Below the pieces are notes generated by a model, which was not told the DNA's origin, ran no database searches, and was given only the letters and a program-made list of their open reading frames with translations. A stretch of 64,000 nt of DNA, taken from the NCBI RefSeq assembly GCF_004217445.1, contig NZ_SHKX01000010.1, positions 372,001 through 436,000 of the forward strand, written 5' to 3'. Made by a program: the position numbers and the translations under genes. This document shows, piece after piece, positions 51,349 through 60,600 of the stretch. How positions within the stretch are numbered: the first letter of the stretch is position 1; every line of letters starts with the position of its first letter. This DNA comes from Fluviicoccus keumensis. Its GTDB lineage: Bacteria > Pseudomonadota > Gammaproteobacteria > Pseudomonadales > Moraxellaceae.

Positions 51349-51879
51349 ATGAAAACCGCGAAATTGCTGGCCATCACCTGGCTCGCCGCCGGCCTGACCG
51401 GCTGCGCCACGGTCTCCACCACCCGCTCGCCGGGGGTTGATCTGCAAGCGGCATGGGCGTTGGCTCCCGCCGTCAACAACACCGAAACCCCGCAGGCCGG
51501 GGCGCGTCTGGACAGCCTGACCGCCAGCCTGCTGCGGGTGCACGGCGTGCGCAACCTCAGCGTCTATCCCGCCGCGCGCAGCGGCGACGCCCTGTTTGAC
51601 CAAGCCGACCGCGCCGCCCAGGAAAAGGCGATGGCCTGGGCCCGGGAACAGCAAGCCCGCTATGTCGTGGCGGGCAGTGTGGATGAGTGGCGCTACAAGG
51701 TGGGACTGGACGGCGAACCCGCCGCCGGCATCACCCTGTCCGTCACCGACCTGTCCACCGGCCAGGTGATCTGGAGCGGCAGCGCCGCCCGTACCGGCTG
51801 GAGCCGCGAGGCGGTCAGCGGCGTCGCCCAGAAAGTGGTCAACGAGTTGCTGGACCAGGCCTTGGTCCCCGCCCGTTAA
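51349..51879 (+). CDS. pelC: PelC lipoprotein
   Basis: A 176-residue lipoprotein with lipobox LTGC (Cys about 19). The PelC core is visible: LLRVHGVRNLSVYP and RYVVAGSVDEWRYKVGLDGE (about 104-123), LSVTDLSTGQVIWSGSAART and a final helix. PelC forms a ring at the periplasmic side of the outer membrane that guides the polymer to PelB. It starts 25 nt after pelB. Confidence 0.92.
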   Translation: MKTAKLLAITWLAAGLTGCATVSTTRSPGVDLQAAWALAPAVNNTETPQAGARLDSLTASLLRVHGVRNLSVYPAARSGDALFDQADRAAQEKAMAWAREQQARYVVAGSVDEWRYKVGLDGEPAAGITLSVTDLSTGQVIWSGSAARTGWSREAVSGVAQKVVNELLDQALVPAR

Positions 51880-51904
51880 TCCCTTGGCCACAGGAAACCC
51901 GCGT

Positions 51905-53269
51905 ATGCCCACCCTGACTCCCGGCCGTCTCGCCGCATGGTTTGCGCCCAAGCAATACAGCCGGCAGGCCGTCTACGAAGTACTCGGCTTTACCATCGGC
52001 AGCCTGATGCTGGCGACGTGGTCGCACCCGGACGATCCGCTGCTGACCAAGCTGGCCTTTCCCTGGCTGTGGCTGGTCTGCACGGTGCTGGCGCTGCGCT
52101 ATGGCACGCTGGCGGCTTTCGGGTCGGTCGGGCTGATGGCGCTGACCTGGGTGCTGCATCAGTGGGTGACGCCGGCGGCGATCCCGTTTCCTTCCTCGTA
52201 CTTCATGGGAGGGCTGGTGCTGAGCCTGGTGGCGGGCGAATTCTCGGATGTCTGGACCGCAAGGCTGCAACGGGTGCGCGAGGCCAACGTCTACCTCAAT
52301 GAACGACTGGAATCGCTGACCCGGCGACACTACCTGCTGCGGCTGTCCCATGAGCGGCTGGAGCAGGACTTGCTGGTGAAGCCGCTGACGCTGCGGGATT
52401 CGCTGGCCGCCATGCGCCGGGCGCTGGCCGATGAGCCCGTGCGCAACCCGCACGACCTGCCGGAAGCGGCAACGCTGCTGAACCTGCTCAGCCAGAACTG
52501 CCAGCTGGAAGTGGCCAGCCTGCACAGCGTGACCGACGGACGGGTGGAAACCCGCCCCGCCGCCGTGCTGGGCGAAGTTTCCCCCCTGAACGCCAGCGAC
52601 CCGCTGGTGAGCTACGCGCTGGATTGCCGGGAGCTCAGCCATATCCAGACCGACTCGCTCCAGCACGCCCGCACTGCCTACCTGGTGGCGGCGCCCTTGC
52701 TGGCGGCGGACGGCCGCTGCTTCGGCATCCTGGTGGTGGAGCGGCTGCCGTTCCTGTCGCTGAACGCCGAAACGCTGCAGTTCCTGAACGTGATCCTGGG
52801 CTACTACAGCGACAGCATCGGCATTCCCGAAGCCAGCTTCGAGGTGCTGCAACTGCTGCTGGGCCAGGAGTGCCCCATGGAATTCGGCGCGGAAGTGCTG
52901 CGGCTGGACCATCTGTTCCGCATCAGCGGCCTGCGCTCCAGCATTGCCGCGCTGGTGGTGCCGGAGTCGGCGCACCGGCATGATCTGGCGGCGGAAGCGC
53001 GACGCCAGCGGCGGCAGATGGACATTATCTGGGATCTGCACCTGCCCGACCGCGACATCCTGCTGACCGTCATGCCGCTGGACGATGAGGCCGCCGTCAC
53101 CGGCTACTTCCTGCGCACCGAAAAGTGGCTGAAGGATTTGTTCGGCTATCGCAGCCTGGCCGAGTCGGGCGTGATCGTCCATGCCAAGCGCATCGGCGAC
53201 CAGCAGCCGGCCGAGTTGCTGCACGCCCTGCTGGACCGCTGCCAACTGGAGACCGCACACCATGGCTAG
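51905..53269 (+). CDS. pelD: PelD: c-di-GMP receptor of the Pel synthase complex
   Basis: The ATG at 51905 is chosen (family-like start), giving 454 residues. Membrane segments occupy about 25-115, then a short coiled coil, a GAF domain (about 175-310) and a degenerate GGDEF domain with no GGDEF active site. An RxxD c-di-GMP-binding site (RQMD, Arg370 to Asp373) lies close to the R367-D370 site of P. aeruginosa PelD. c-di-GMP binding activates polymerisation by PelF, so Pel output should depend on cellular c-di-GMP. It overlaps pelE by 8 nt. Confidence 0.93.
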   Translation: MPTLTPGRLAAWFAPKQYSRQAVYEVLGFTIGSLMLATWSHPDDPLLTKLAFPWLWLVCTVLALRYGTLAAFGSVGLMALTWVLHQWVTPAAIPFPSSYFMGGLVLSLVAGEFSDVWTARLQRVREANVYLNERLESLTRRHYLLRLSHERLEQDLLVKPLTLRDSLAAMRRALADEPVRNPHDLPEAATLLNLLSQNCQLEVASLHSVTDGRVETRPAAVLGEVSPLNASDPLVSYALDCRELSHIQTDSLQHARTAYLVAAPLLAADGRCFGILVVERLPFLSLNAETLQFLNVILGYYSDSIGIPEASFEVLQLLLGQECPMEFGAEVLRLDHLFRISGLRSSIAALVVPESAHRHDLAAEARRQRRQMDIIWDLHLPDRDILLTVMPLDDEAAVTGYFLRTEKWLKDLFGYRSLAESGVIVHAKRIGDQQPAELLHALLDRCQLETAHHG

Positions 53270-54278
53270 CCCCAACGTCAAGCTGGGCATGGCGGCCGTC
53301 TCCCTGGAACTGAGCGCTGTCGCCCTGATCCTGCTGAGCTCCCGCGAACTGGGGGTGCTGCTCCAGTATTTCGCCCTGCATGCGCTGGCCTGCGCCTGCA
53401 TCACGCCGCTGGCCTGGAGCCTGATGCCGGAGCAGTACCGGCAACCGCGCAACTGGGTGCTGGTCTTGCTGTTCAGCCTCTGCTTCTTTATCCCGGTACT
53501 GGGGCTGATGGGATTTGCCGTCGGCGCCATGGCGGCGGCGTGGATGCCGCAGTTGCACCGCCGCGAGGATTTCGAGGCGGTGGCCGCGCCGCATTACGAA
53601 CTGCCGAAGAAGACACCGGTCAGCGGCTGGCGCTCCGGTCGGGTGCGACAACAGATCAGCGATACCGGCGCACCGCTGGAGCTGCGGATGAAAGCCTTGC
53701 TGGCCTTGCAGAACGTGCCGACCCGCCAATCTTCCGGCATCCTGCGCGAAGCGATGAGCGACAGCGCCGATGACTTGCGGCTGCTGGCCTACGGCATGCT
53801 CGACGCCCGCGAGCAACAACTGACCCAGCGCATCGAACAGGCCTTGCGCCGCCATGAGGCCGCCGCGAATGACACCGAGTCGCGCTATCTGGCCGCCCGC
53901 GAACTGGCCGAGCTTTACTGGGAACTGATCTACCAGGAACTGGTGCAGGGCGACATGCGCGATTATGCGCTGGGACAGGTGCGCCATTTCTGTCGCGAGG
54001 CGCTGGCGCACAAGGTGCGCGATACCGGCCTCTGGGTCATTTCCGGACGCATGCGCCTGCTGGCCGGGGACTACAATGGCGCGACCGGGGCCTTCGCCAC
54101 CGCCATCCGCCAGGGCTTTCCCCGCGTGCGGGCCGCGCCCTATCTGGCCGAACTGGCCTTCAAGCGCGGCGACTTCGACACCACCCGTCAAATCATGCGC
54201 GAACTGCGCCCCGACGGAAAATCCCGCGCCATGCAGCTGTCCGCCGGATTCTGGGGTCAGGGAGGGCCGTCGGCATGA
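53262..54278 (+). CDS. pelE: PelE: inner-membrane TPR subunit of the Pel synthase
   Basis: A 338-residue protein from the ATG at 53262, which overlaps the pelD stop. Two hydrophobic stretches near residues 10-60 and one near 60-90 anchor it in the membrane. The rest is helical, with TPR-like repeats (LWVISGRMRLLAGDYNGATG, YLAELAFKRGDFDTTRQ). PelE links PelD to PelG/PelF in the synthase complex. The match rests on operon position and topology, with moderate sequence recognition. Confidence 0.88.
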   Translation: MASPNVKLGMAAVSLELSAVALILLSSRELGVLLQYFALHALACACITPLAWSLMPEQYRQPRNWVLVLLFSLCFFIPVLGLMGFAVGAMAAAWMPQLHRREDFEAVAAPHYELPKKTPVSGWRSGRVRQQISDTGAPLELRMKALLALQNVPTRQSSGILREAMSDSADDLRLLAYGMLDAREQQLTQRIEQALRRHEAAANDTESRYLAARELAELYWELIYQELVQGDMRDYALGQVRHFCREALAHKVRDTGLWVISGRMRLLAGDYNGATGAFATAIRQGFPRVRAAPYLAELAFKRGDFDTTRQIMRELRPDGKSRAMQLSAGFWGQGGPSA

Positions 54279-55828
54279 CCATTGTCCGTCAAGGCACCCA
54301 AGCCGATATCGGCCTGTTGCTGGAAGGGACTTTCCCTTACGTCAGCGGCGGCGTCTCCAGTTGGGTCAACCAGATCATCCGCGGTTTTCCGGAGTTCACT
54401 TTCGCGCTGTGCTTCATCGGCAGCCGTCCGGAAGACTACGGCGACATGCGCTATGAGCTGCCCGACAACGTGGTGCACCTGGAAACCCACTACCTGCATG
54501 ACGGCCGCGAAAAGCCGCCGGTGGTCAGCCGTCCGGGCGACGCCGCCGTCTTCCGCGAAGTGCGGGCGCTGCATGAACAATACCGCAATCCTCCGGCGGC
54601 GGGCGGCTGCCCGTCGATGATCGGCCGCATCCTCAGCCACCGCGCGCGCGGCGCTTACCGCGAGGAAGATTTCCTGTACAGCCGCGAGTCGTGGAACTTC
54701 ATTACCGAACAATACCGCGCCCATTGCACCGACCCCTCCTTTGTCGATTACTTCTGGACCGTGCGCATCATGCACGCGCCGTTGTGGCGGCTGATGGACA
54801 TTGCCGACCGTTTCATTCCGGTGCGCGCCTACCACACCATCTCCACCGGTTACGCCGGATTTCTGGGGGCCTTGCTGAAAGTGATGACCGGGCGGCCGCT
54901 GCTGCTGTCGGAGCACGGCATCTACACCAAGGAACGCAAGATCGACCTGTTCCAGGCGGAATGGATCCGCGACAACCGCGGCGTGCTGGAAAAAGACACC
55001 TCGGAAGTGGCCTATTTCCGCAACCTGTGGGTGCGGTTCTTTGAAGCGCTGGGCCGGGAATGCTACGCCAACGCCAGCCGCATCATCAGCCTGTACGAAG
55101 CCAACCGCCTGCGCCAGATTCAGGACGGCGCGCCCGCCGAACGCACCGAGAACATTCCCAACGGCATCAACCTGCCCGCCCTGCAACGGGTACGGGCCAG
55201 ACGTCCGGAAGGCGTGCCGCGCACGGTCTGCCTGATCGGACGCGTGGTGCCGATCAAGGATGTGAAGACCTTCATCCGCGCCATGCGCACCGTCGCCAAC
55301 CGCCTGCCCGACGTGCAGGCCTGGATTGCCGGACCGGAAGACGAAGACCCCGCCTATGCCCGTGACTGCCACACCCTGGCGACCGGTCTCGGGCTGACCG
55401 ACACGGTCAAGTTTCTGGGTTTCCAACGCATTGACGACTTGCTGCCGCAAGTCGGCGTGCTGGCGCTGAGCTCCATTTCCGAGGCGCTGCCGCTGGTGAT
55501 CCTGGAAGGCTATGCCGCCGGGGTTCCCTGCGTCGCCACCGATGTCGGCTCGTGCCGCCAGTTGGTGGAAGGGCTGGAAGGCCCCGACCGGGAACTGGGC
55601 CTCGCCGGACAGATCGTCGGCATTGCCGATCCGCAGGCGCTGGCCGAGGCCATCATCCGGCTGCTCGATGACCCCGAGGCCTGGCGGGCCGCCCAGGCCG
55701 CCGGCATTGCCCGCGTGGAGCGTTACTACACGCAGGAGCAGATGTTCGCGGGCTATCGCGAAGTCTACCGCACGGCGCTGGATGAATCGCCGCCCCTGCC
55801 CCCCGCAGCCGCCACGGAGAAACGCTGA
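54275..55828 (+). CDS. pelF: PelF: GT4 glycosyltransferase that polymerises Pel
   Basis: A 517-residue cytoplasmic GT-B fold enzyme. It begins with the PelF hallmark ADIGLLLEGTFPYVSGGVSS (about 9-28), and VCLIGRVVPIKDVKTFIRAM opens the C-terminal Rossmann domain. The GT4 EX7E motif is present as SEALPLVILEG. UDP-GalNAc/GlcNAc is the expected donor. It overlaps pelE by 4 nt and pelG by 1 nt (TGATG). Confidence 0.96.
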   Translation: MTIVRQGTQADIGLLLEGTFPYVSGGVSSWVNQIIRGFPEFTFALCFIGSRPEDYGDMRYELPDNVVHLETHYLHDGREKPPVVSRPGDAAVFREVRALHEQYRNPPAAGGCPSMIGRILSHRARGAYREEDFLYSRESWNFITEQYRAHCTDPSFVDYFWTVRIMHAPLWRLMDIADRFIPVRAYHTISTGYAGFLGALLKVMTGRPLLLSEHGIYTKERKIDLFQAEWIRDNRGVLEKDTSEVAYFRNLWVRFFEALGRECYANASRIISLYEANRLRQIQDGAPAERTENIPNGINLPALQRVRARRPEGVPRTVCLIGRVVPIKDVKTFIRAMRTVANRLPDVQAWIAGPEDEDPAYARDCHTLATGLGLTDTVKFLGFQRIDDLLPQVGVLALSSISEALPLVILEGYAAGVPCVATDVGSCRQLVEGLEGPDRELGLAGQIVGIADPQALAEAIIRLLDDPEAWRAAQAAGIARVERYYTQEQMFAGYREVYRTALDESPPLPPAAATEKR

Positions 55829-57198
55829 TGGCCGGAATCGGTTTTGAACTGCGCAAGCTGCTGAAGCGCGACAGCCTGATCGGCGTCATGCAGGCTTACA
55901 CCTACGCGGGCATCATCAGCTCCGGACCGTGGGTGCTGTCCATCCTCGGCATTCTGGTGATTGGCGTGCTCAGTCTGTCGGTGGTGGTGCCGGACTCGCT
56001 GATCACCCAGTTCCAGGTCAGCGTCACCTACCTGATCTCGCTCAGCCTGATCCTGACCGGCTTCGTGCAACTGGCGTTCACCCGCTTCACCGCCGACCGG
56101 CTGTTCGAAAAGAAGGCCGACATCATCCTGCCCAACTTCAACGGGCTCTTGCTGTGGGTGACGCTGGCAGCGGGACTGCTGGCGACGCCGGCCATCGCCT
56201 TCCTGTTTCCGCAACAAACCCTGATGTACCGGTTGCTGATGCTGGCGGGCTTTGTGGTGATGTGCGATATCTGGATCGCCACCATCTTCCTGTCCGGGAT
56301 GAAGCACTACAAGGCCATCGTCAGCCTGTTCGGCGTCGGTTACAGCGCCACCGTGGCCCTGGCGCTGCTGCTGCGACCGTTCGGGCTGGAAGGCCTGCTG
56401 GGCGGCTTCGTCCTCGGCCAGTTCGTGCTGCTGACCGGCATGGTGATCCTGATCCTGCGCAACTATCCCTCCGATCATTTCCTGGAGTTCCGCTTCTTCG
56501 AAAAGCGCTACCTCTACCCGACCCTGGTCGGGGTGGGCTTTTTCTATAACCTGGGCGTGTGGCTGGACAAGTTCATGTTCTGGTTCTATGACCCGACCAG
56601 CCACGCCGTGATCGGGCCGTTGCGCGCCTCGGTGATCTACGATATCCCGGTGTTTCTGGCCTACCTGTCGATCATCCCCGGCATGGCGGTGTTCCTGGTG
56701 AAGATGGAAACCGATTTTGTCGAATACTACGACAAGTTCTTTGACGCCGTGCGCTCGGGCGGTTCGCTGGAATTCATCGAGGACATGCGCAACGAGATGG
56801 TCTACACCGTGCGCCAGGGCATCTACCAGATCATCAAGATCCAGACCATCGCCGCGCTGGGCCTGTTCATTGCCGGGCCGTGGATCCTGGAGCAGCTGGG
56901 CATCTCGCCGCTGTACCTGCCGCTGCTGTTCATCAACCTGATTTCGGCAGGCTTGCAGGTGGTGCTGCTGGGCGTGATCAACGTCTTTTTCTATCTCGAC
57001 AACCGCTGGATCGTGTTGTTCCTGACCGGCCTGTTCGTGACGCTGAACGCCGCCTTCACCGCCCTGACGCTGTGGCTGGGGCCGGAGTTCTACGGCTATG
57101 GCATTGCGGCGGCGCTGACCATCACCATCATGCTCGGCTTCCGTTTTCTGGACCGGGTGCTGGAGTCACTGGAATACAAGACCTTCATGCTGCAATAA
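55828..57198 (+). CDS. pelG: PelG: Pel export membrane protein
   Basis: A 456-residue polytopic protein beginning MAGIGFELRKLLKRDSLIG, typical of PelG. About 12 hydrophobic segments can be counted. It is thought to move the growing polymer across the inner membrane with PelD, PelE and PelF. It is the last gene of pelABBCDEFG; the operon is tightly packed with several overlaps. Confidence 0.95.
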   Translation: MAGIGFELRKLLKRDSLIGVMQAYTYAGIISSGPWVLSILGILVIGVLSLSVVVPDSLITQFQVSVTYLISLSLILTGFVQLAFTRFTADRLFEKKADIILPNFNGLLLWVTLAAGLLATPAIAFLFPQQTLMYRLLMLAGFVVMCDIWIATIFLSGMKHYKAIVSLFGVGYSATVALALLLRPFGLEGLLGGFVLGQFVLLTGMVILILRNYPSDHFLEFRFFEKRYLYPTLVGVGFFYNLGVWLDKFMFWFYDPTSHAVIGPLRASVIYDIPVFLAYLSIIPGMAVFLVKMETDFVEYYDKFFDAVRSGGSLEFIEDMRNEMVYTVRQGIYQIIKIQTIAALGLFIAGPWILEQLGISPLYLPLLFINLISAGLQVVLLGVINVFFYLDNRWIVLFLTGLFVTLNAAFTALTLWLGPEFYGYGIAAALTITIMLGFRFLDRVLESLEYKTFMLQ

Positions 57199-57233
57199 TG
57201 CGGGACTCGCAACCCGCTTTCCCAGGAGCCGCC

Positions 57234-57617
57234 ATGTCCCGCCTCATCATCAGCACCCCCCACGCCCCGGCCGCCATCGGCACCTATTCGCAAGCCGTGC
57301 GCACCGGCGACACCGTCTACCTGTCCGGCCAGATCGCGCTGGACCCGCAGACCATGCAGCTGCGCGAGGGCATTGAAGCCCAGATCGTGCAGGTGTTCGA
57401 CAACCTGAAGGCGGTGTGTGAAGCCTCCGGCGGCGGCCTGAAGGACATCGTCAAGCTGAACATCTTCCTGACCGATCTGGGCAATTTCGCGCTGGTCAAT
57501 GAAATCATGGCGCGTTACTTCGTGCAGCCCTATCCGGCCCGCGCCGCCGTCGGCGTCGCCTCGCTGCCGCGCGGCGCGCTGGTGGAAATGGACGGCGTGG
57601 TGGTGCTGGGCGGCTGA
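57234..57617 (+). CDS. ridA: RidA family reactive-intermediate deaminase
   Basis: The ATG at 57234 follows AGGAGCCGCC; 127 residues. It shows APAAIGTYSQAVRTGDTVYLSGQI, TVKxNIFLTD-like VKLNIFLTDLGNF and the signature PARAAVGVASLPRGALVEMD (about 100-119), with the conserved Arg and Glu that bind imine/enamine substrates. RidA hydrolyses 2-aminoacrylate and related damaging intermediates. It lies 35 nt after pelG and may ride on that transcript, but belongs to general metabolism. Confidence 0.95.
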   Translation: MSRLIISTPHAPAAIGTYSQAVRTGDTVYLSGQIALDPQTMQLREGIEAQIVQVFDNLKAVCEASGGGLKDIVKLNIFLTDLGNFALVNEIMARYFVQPYPARAAVGVASLPRGALVEMDGVVVLGG

Positions 57618-57633
57618 ATGCCCCGGCGGACGC

Positions 57634-57670
57634 CATGAAAAAGCCCGGCTTGATGCCGGGCTTTTTCATG
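57634..57670 (+). terminator. Bidirectional terminator after ridA and the RTX gene
   Basis: Arms CATGAAAAAGCCCGGC and GCCGGGCTTTTTCATG around TTGAT. It can end both the pel-ridA transcript and the minus-strand RTX gene that stops at 57681. Confidence 0.9.
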
Positions 57671-57680
57671 GCCGTAACCG

Positions 57681-60600
57681 TCAACTCCAGTTGGCGGCAA
57701 TCACGCTATCCAGCGCCGCATGCTCCGCTGTCGTCAGGCTGGTCGAGCCTCCCGGGCGGCTGCCGAACGACGACATCGCGCTCACCAGATTCTCCACCGA
57801 CGATGATGACAGGCTCAGGCCGTCACCGGCGCGGATCGTCTCCACCCGGTTGTCCGCCGAGGCGTACCATCCCTTCACCACCGCCTTCGTCGTTCCGCCC
57901 AGCAGGCTCACCTCCAGGTCGTTACCCACATGCCGCAGCCAGATCTGGTCATGGGCCACCGTGCCGTCGTTGAACCACAGCAGGTCGCTGTTGCCCGCCG
58001 TTGCGTCCGTATCCGTCACCGTGTCCACGCCATCGCCGCGACGCAGGAGATAGGTGTCATTGCCCGCGCCGCCGATCAAGGCGTCGTTGCCCAGGCCGCC
58101 GTCCAGCGTGTCGTTGCCGGCCTGCCCATTCAATGTGTCGTCGCCATCCAGCCCGGAAAGCAGGTTATCTCCAGCATTCCCATAGATAACATTCGACAAA
58201 CTATTCCCCTGCCCGTTGATATTAGCAGTACCTTGCAGGGACAAGGTTTCAAGATTCGCTCCCAACGTATAACTCAACAGGGAGTAAACACGATCAGCAC
58301 CACCCCCGGTTTGTTCTATAACCACATCACCAACCGAGTCAACATAATAGGTATCATTACCCAGGCCTCCATCCATGGTGTCATTACCCTCCATTCCATT
58401 CAGGGTATCATCTCCCTCAAACCCCGTTAAAATGTTATTCCCTCCATTCCCGTACACAGTGTTTGACAAGGCGTTACCGGTTCCGTTGATGTCACCAGAC
58501 CCCTGAAGCGTCAAGGCCTCCAGATTTGATCCCAAGGTATAACTCAATACCGAGTACACCCGATCCACACCAGCGTCTGGCTGTTCTATGACAACATCGC
58601 CCGCCGAATCCACGAAATAGGTGTCGTTGCCCAGGCCGCCATCCATCGTATCGTTGCCAGACAGGCCGTTCAAAGTATCATTGCCTGCAAATCCAGTTAA
58701 GATGTTGTCGCCGTCATTACCTGTGATGGAGTTTGAGAGTTCATTTCCATCACCGGTCAAATTAGCGGTGCCCAGAAAAATAAGATTCTCCAGGTTCTCC
58801 CCTAAGCTATAGCTAATTGACGTATATATGCGGTCAATGCCGGCATCAAGCATCTCTATTACAACATCACCCGAAGAATCCACATAATATGTATCATTCC
58901 CTATGCCTCCATCCAGGGTGTCTGCCCCCTCCATGCCATTTAGGGTGTCGTTGCCATCCAGACCTATCAAGACATTATTAGCCTTATTTCCGGTAATAAT
59001 GTTTGAAAGTTGATTACCCACACCGCTCAGATCAGAAGCGCCCTGCAACACCAAGCCCTCAACATTATCTGCAAGAGTGTAGCCAACCTGGCTATAAACC
59101 CAGTCATAGCCTGAACCAACCTGCTCCACTATCAGATCACCCACCGAATCAATATAATATGTATCATTACCATTTCCACCATACAGGCTGTCATTTCCCG
59201 CAAGACCAAACAAAGTGTCATTACCATCCAGACCAAACAACTGATTATTTCCGGCATTTCCATAGAGAATATTGGAAGTTTCATTCCCCATTCCGCCAAG
59301 ATCAGCTCTGCCTTGCAAATACAACACCTCAACATTTGCGGGTAGAGTATAACTCAGGGAACTATAGACTACATCCGTGCCAGAACCTACCTGCTCAATC
59401 ACAACATCTCCAGCTGAATCAACATAATAGCTATCATTCCCCAGGCCGCCGTCCAGCGTGTCGTTGCCGGCCTGCCCATTCAATGTGTCGTCGCCATCCA
59501 GCCCGGAAAGCAGGTTATCTCCAGCATTCCCATAGATAACATTCGACAAACTATTCCCCTGCCCGTTGATATTAGCAGTACCTTGCAGGGACAAGGTTTC
59601 AAGATTCGCTCCCAATGTATAACTCAACAGGGAGTAAACACGATCAGCACCACCCCCGGTTTGTTCTATAACCACATCACCAACCGAGTCAACATAATAG
59701 GTATCATTACCCAGGCCTCCATCCATGGTGTCATTACCCTCCATTCCATTCAGGGTATCATCTCCCTCAAACCCCGTTAAAATGTTATTCCCTCCATTCC
59801 CGTACACAGTGTTTGACAAGGCGTTACCGGTTCCGTTGATGTCACCAGACCCCTGAAGCGTCAAGGCCTCCAGATTTGATCCCAAGGTATAACTCAATAC
59901 CGAGTACACCCGATCCACACCAGCGTCTGGCTGTTCTATGACAACATCGCCCGCCGAATCCACGAAATAGGTGTCGTTGCCCAAGCCGCCGTCCAGCGTG
60001 TCGTTGCCGGACAGGCCGTTCAGGGAATTCGCCGACGCATTGCCGATCAGGAGATTATCAACGGCATTGCCAGTCGCATTGGTGGCCGTTCCGGTCAGAA
60101 CGACCTTCTCGATATTCGCCGACAGGGTAATGGCGGCGGCGGCGAAGACGGTGTCGTAGCCTTCCCCGGCCAGTTCGACCAGCACGTCCAGCGAGGAATC
60201 GACCATGAACGTGTCATCCCCCTGACCGCCTTCCAGCGTATCCCGGCCGACACCGCCGTCCAGGGTGTCATTGCCATCCTGACCGGAAAGGCGGTTATTG
60301 CCGCTATTGCCGGTCAGCAGATTGTCCAGGCTGTTGCCGACCCCGGTCAGCGACGACGTTCCCGTCAACGTCAGGTTTTCCACACCGGAGGCGGCAATCA
60401 GGGAGACTGACGAAAAAATCTGATCCTGCCCGCTGTTCGCCGCTTCCTGCACCACATCCGCGGTGTTGTCGACATAGTAGGTGTCGTTCCCTGCCCCGCC
60501 CGCCATCGTGTCCGCGCCCAGACCGCCATTCAGGGTGTTGTCCCCGTCACCGCCGGTCAGGACATTGTTGAGCTCGTTGCCGGTCAGCATGAGGGCCAGA

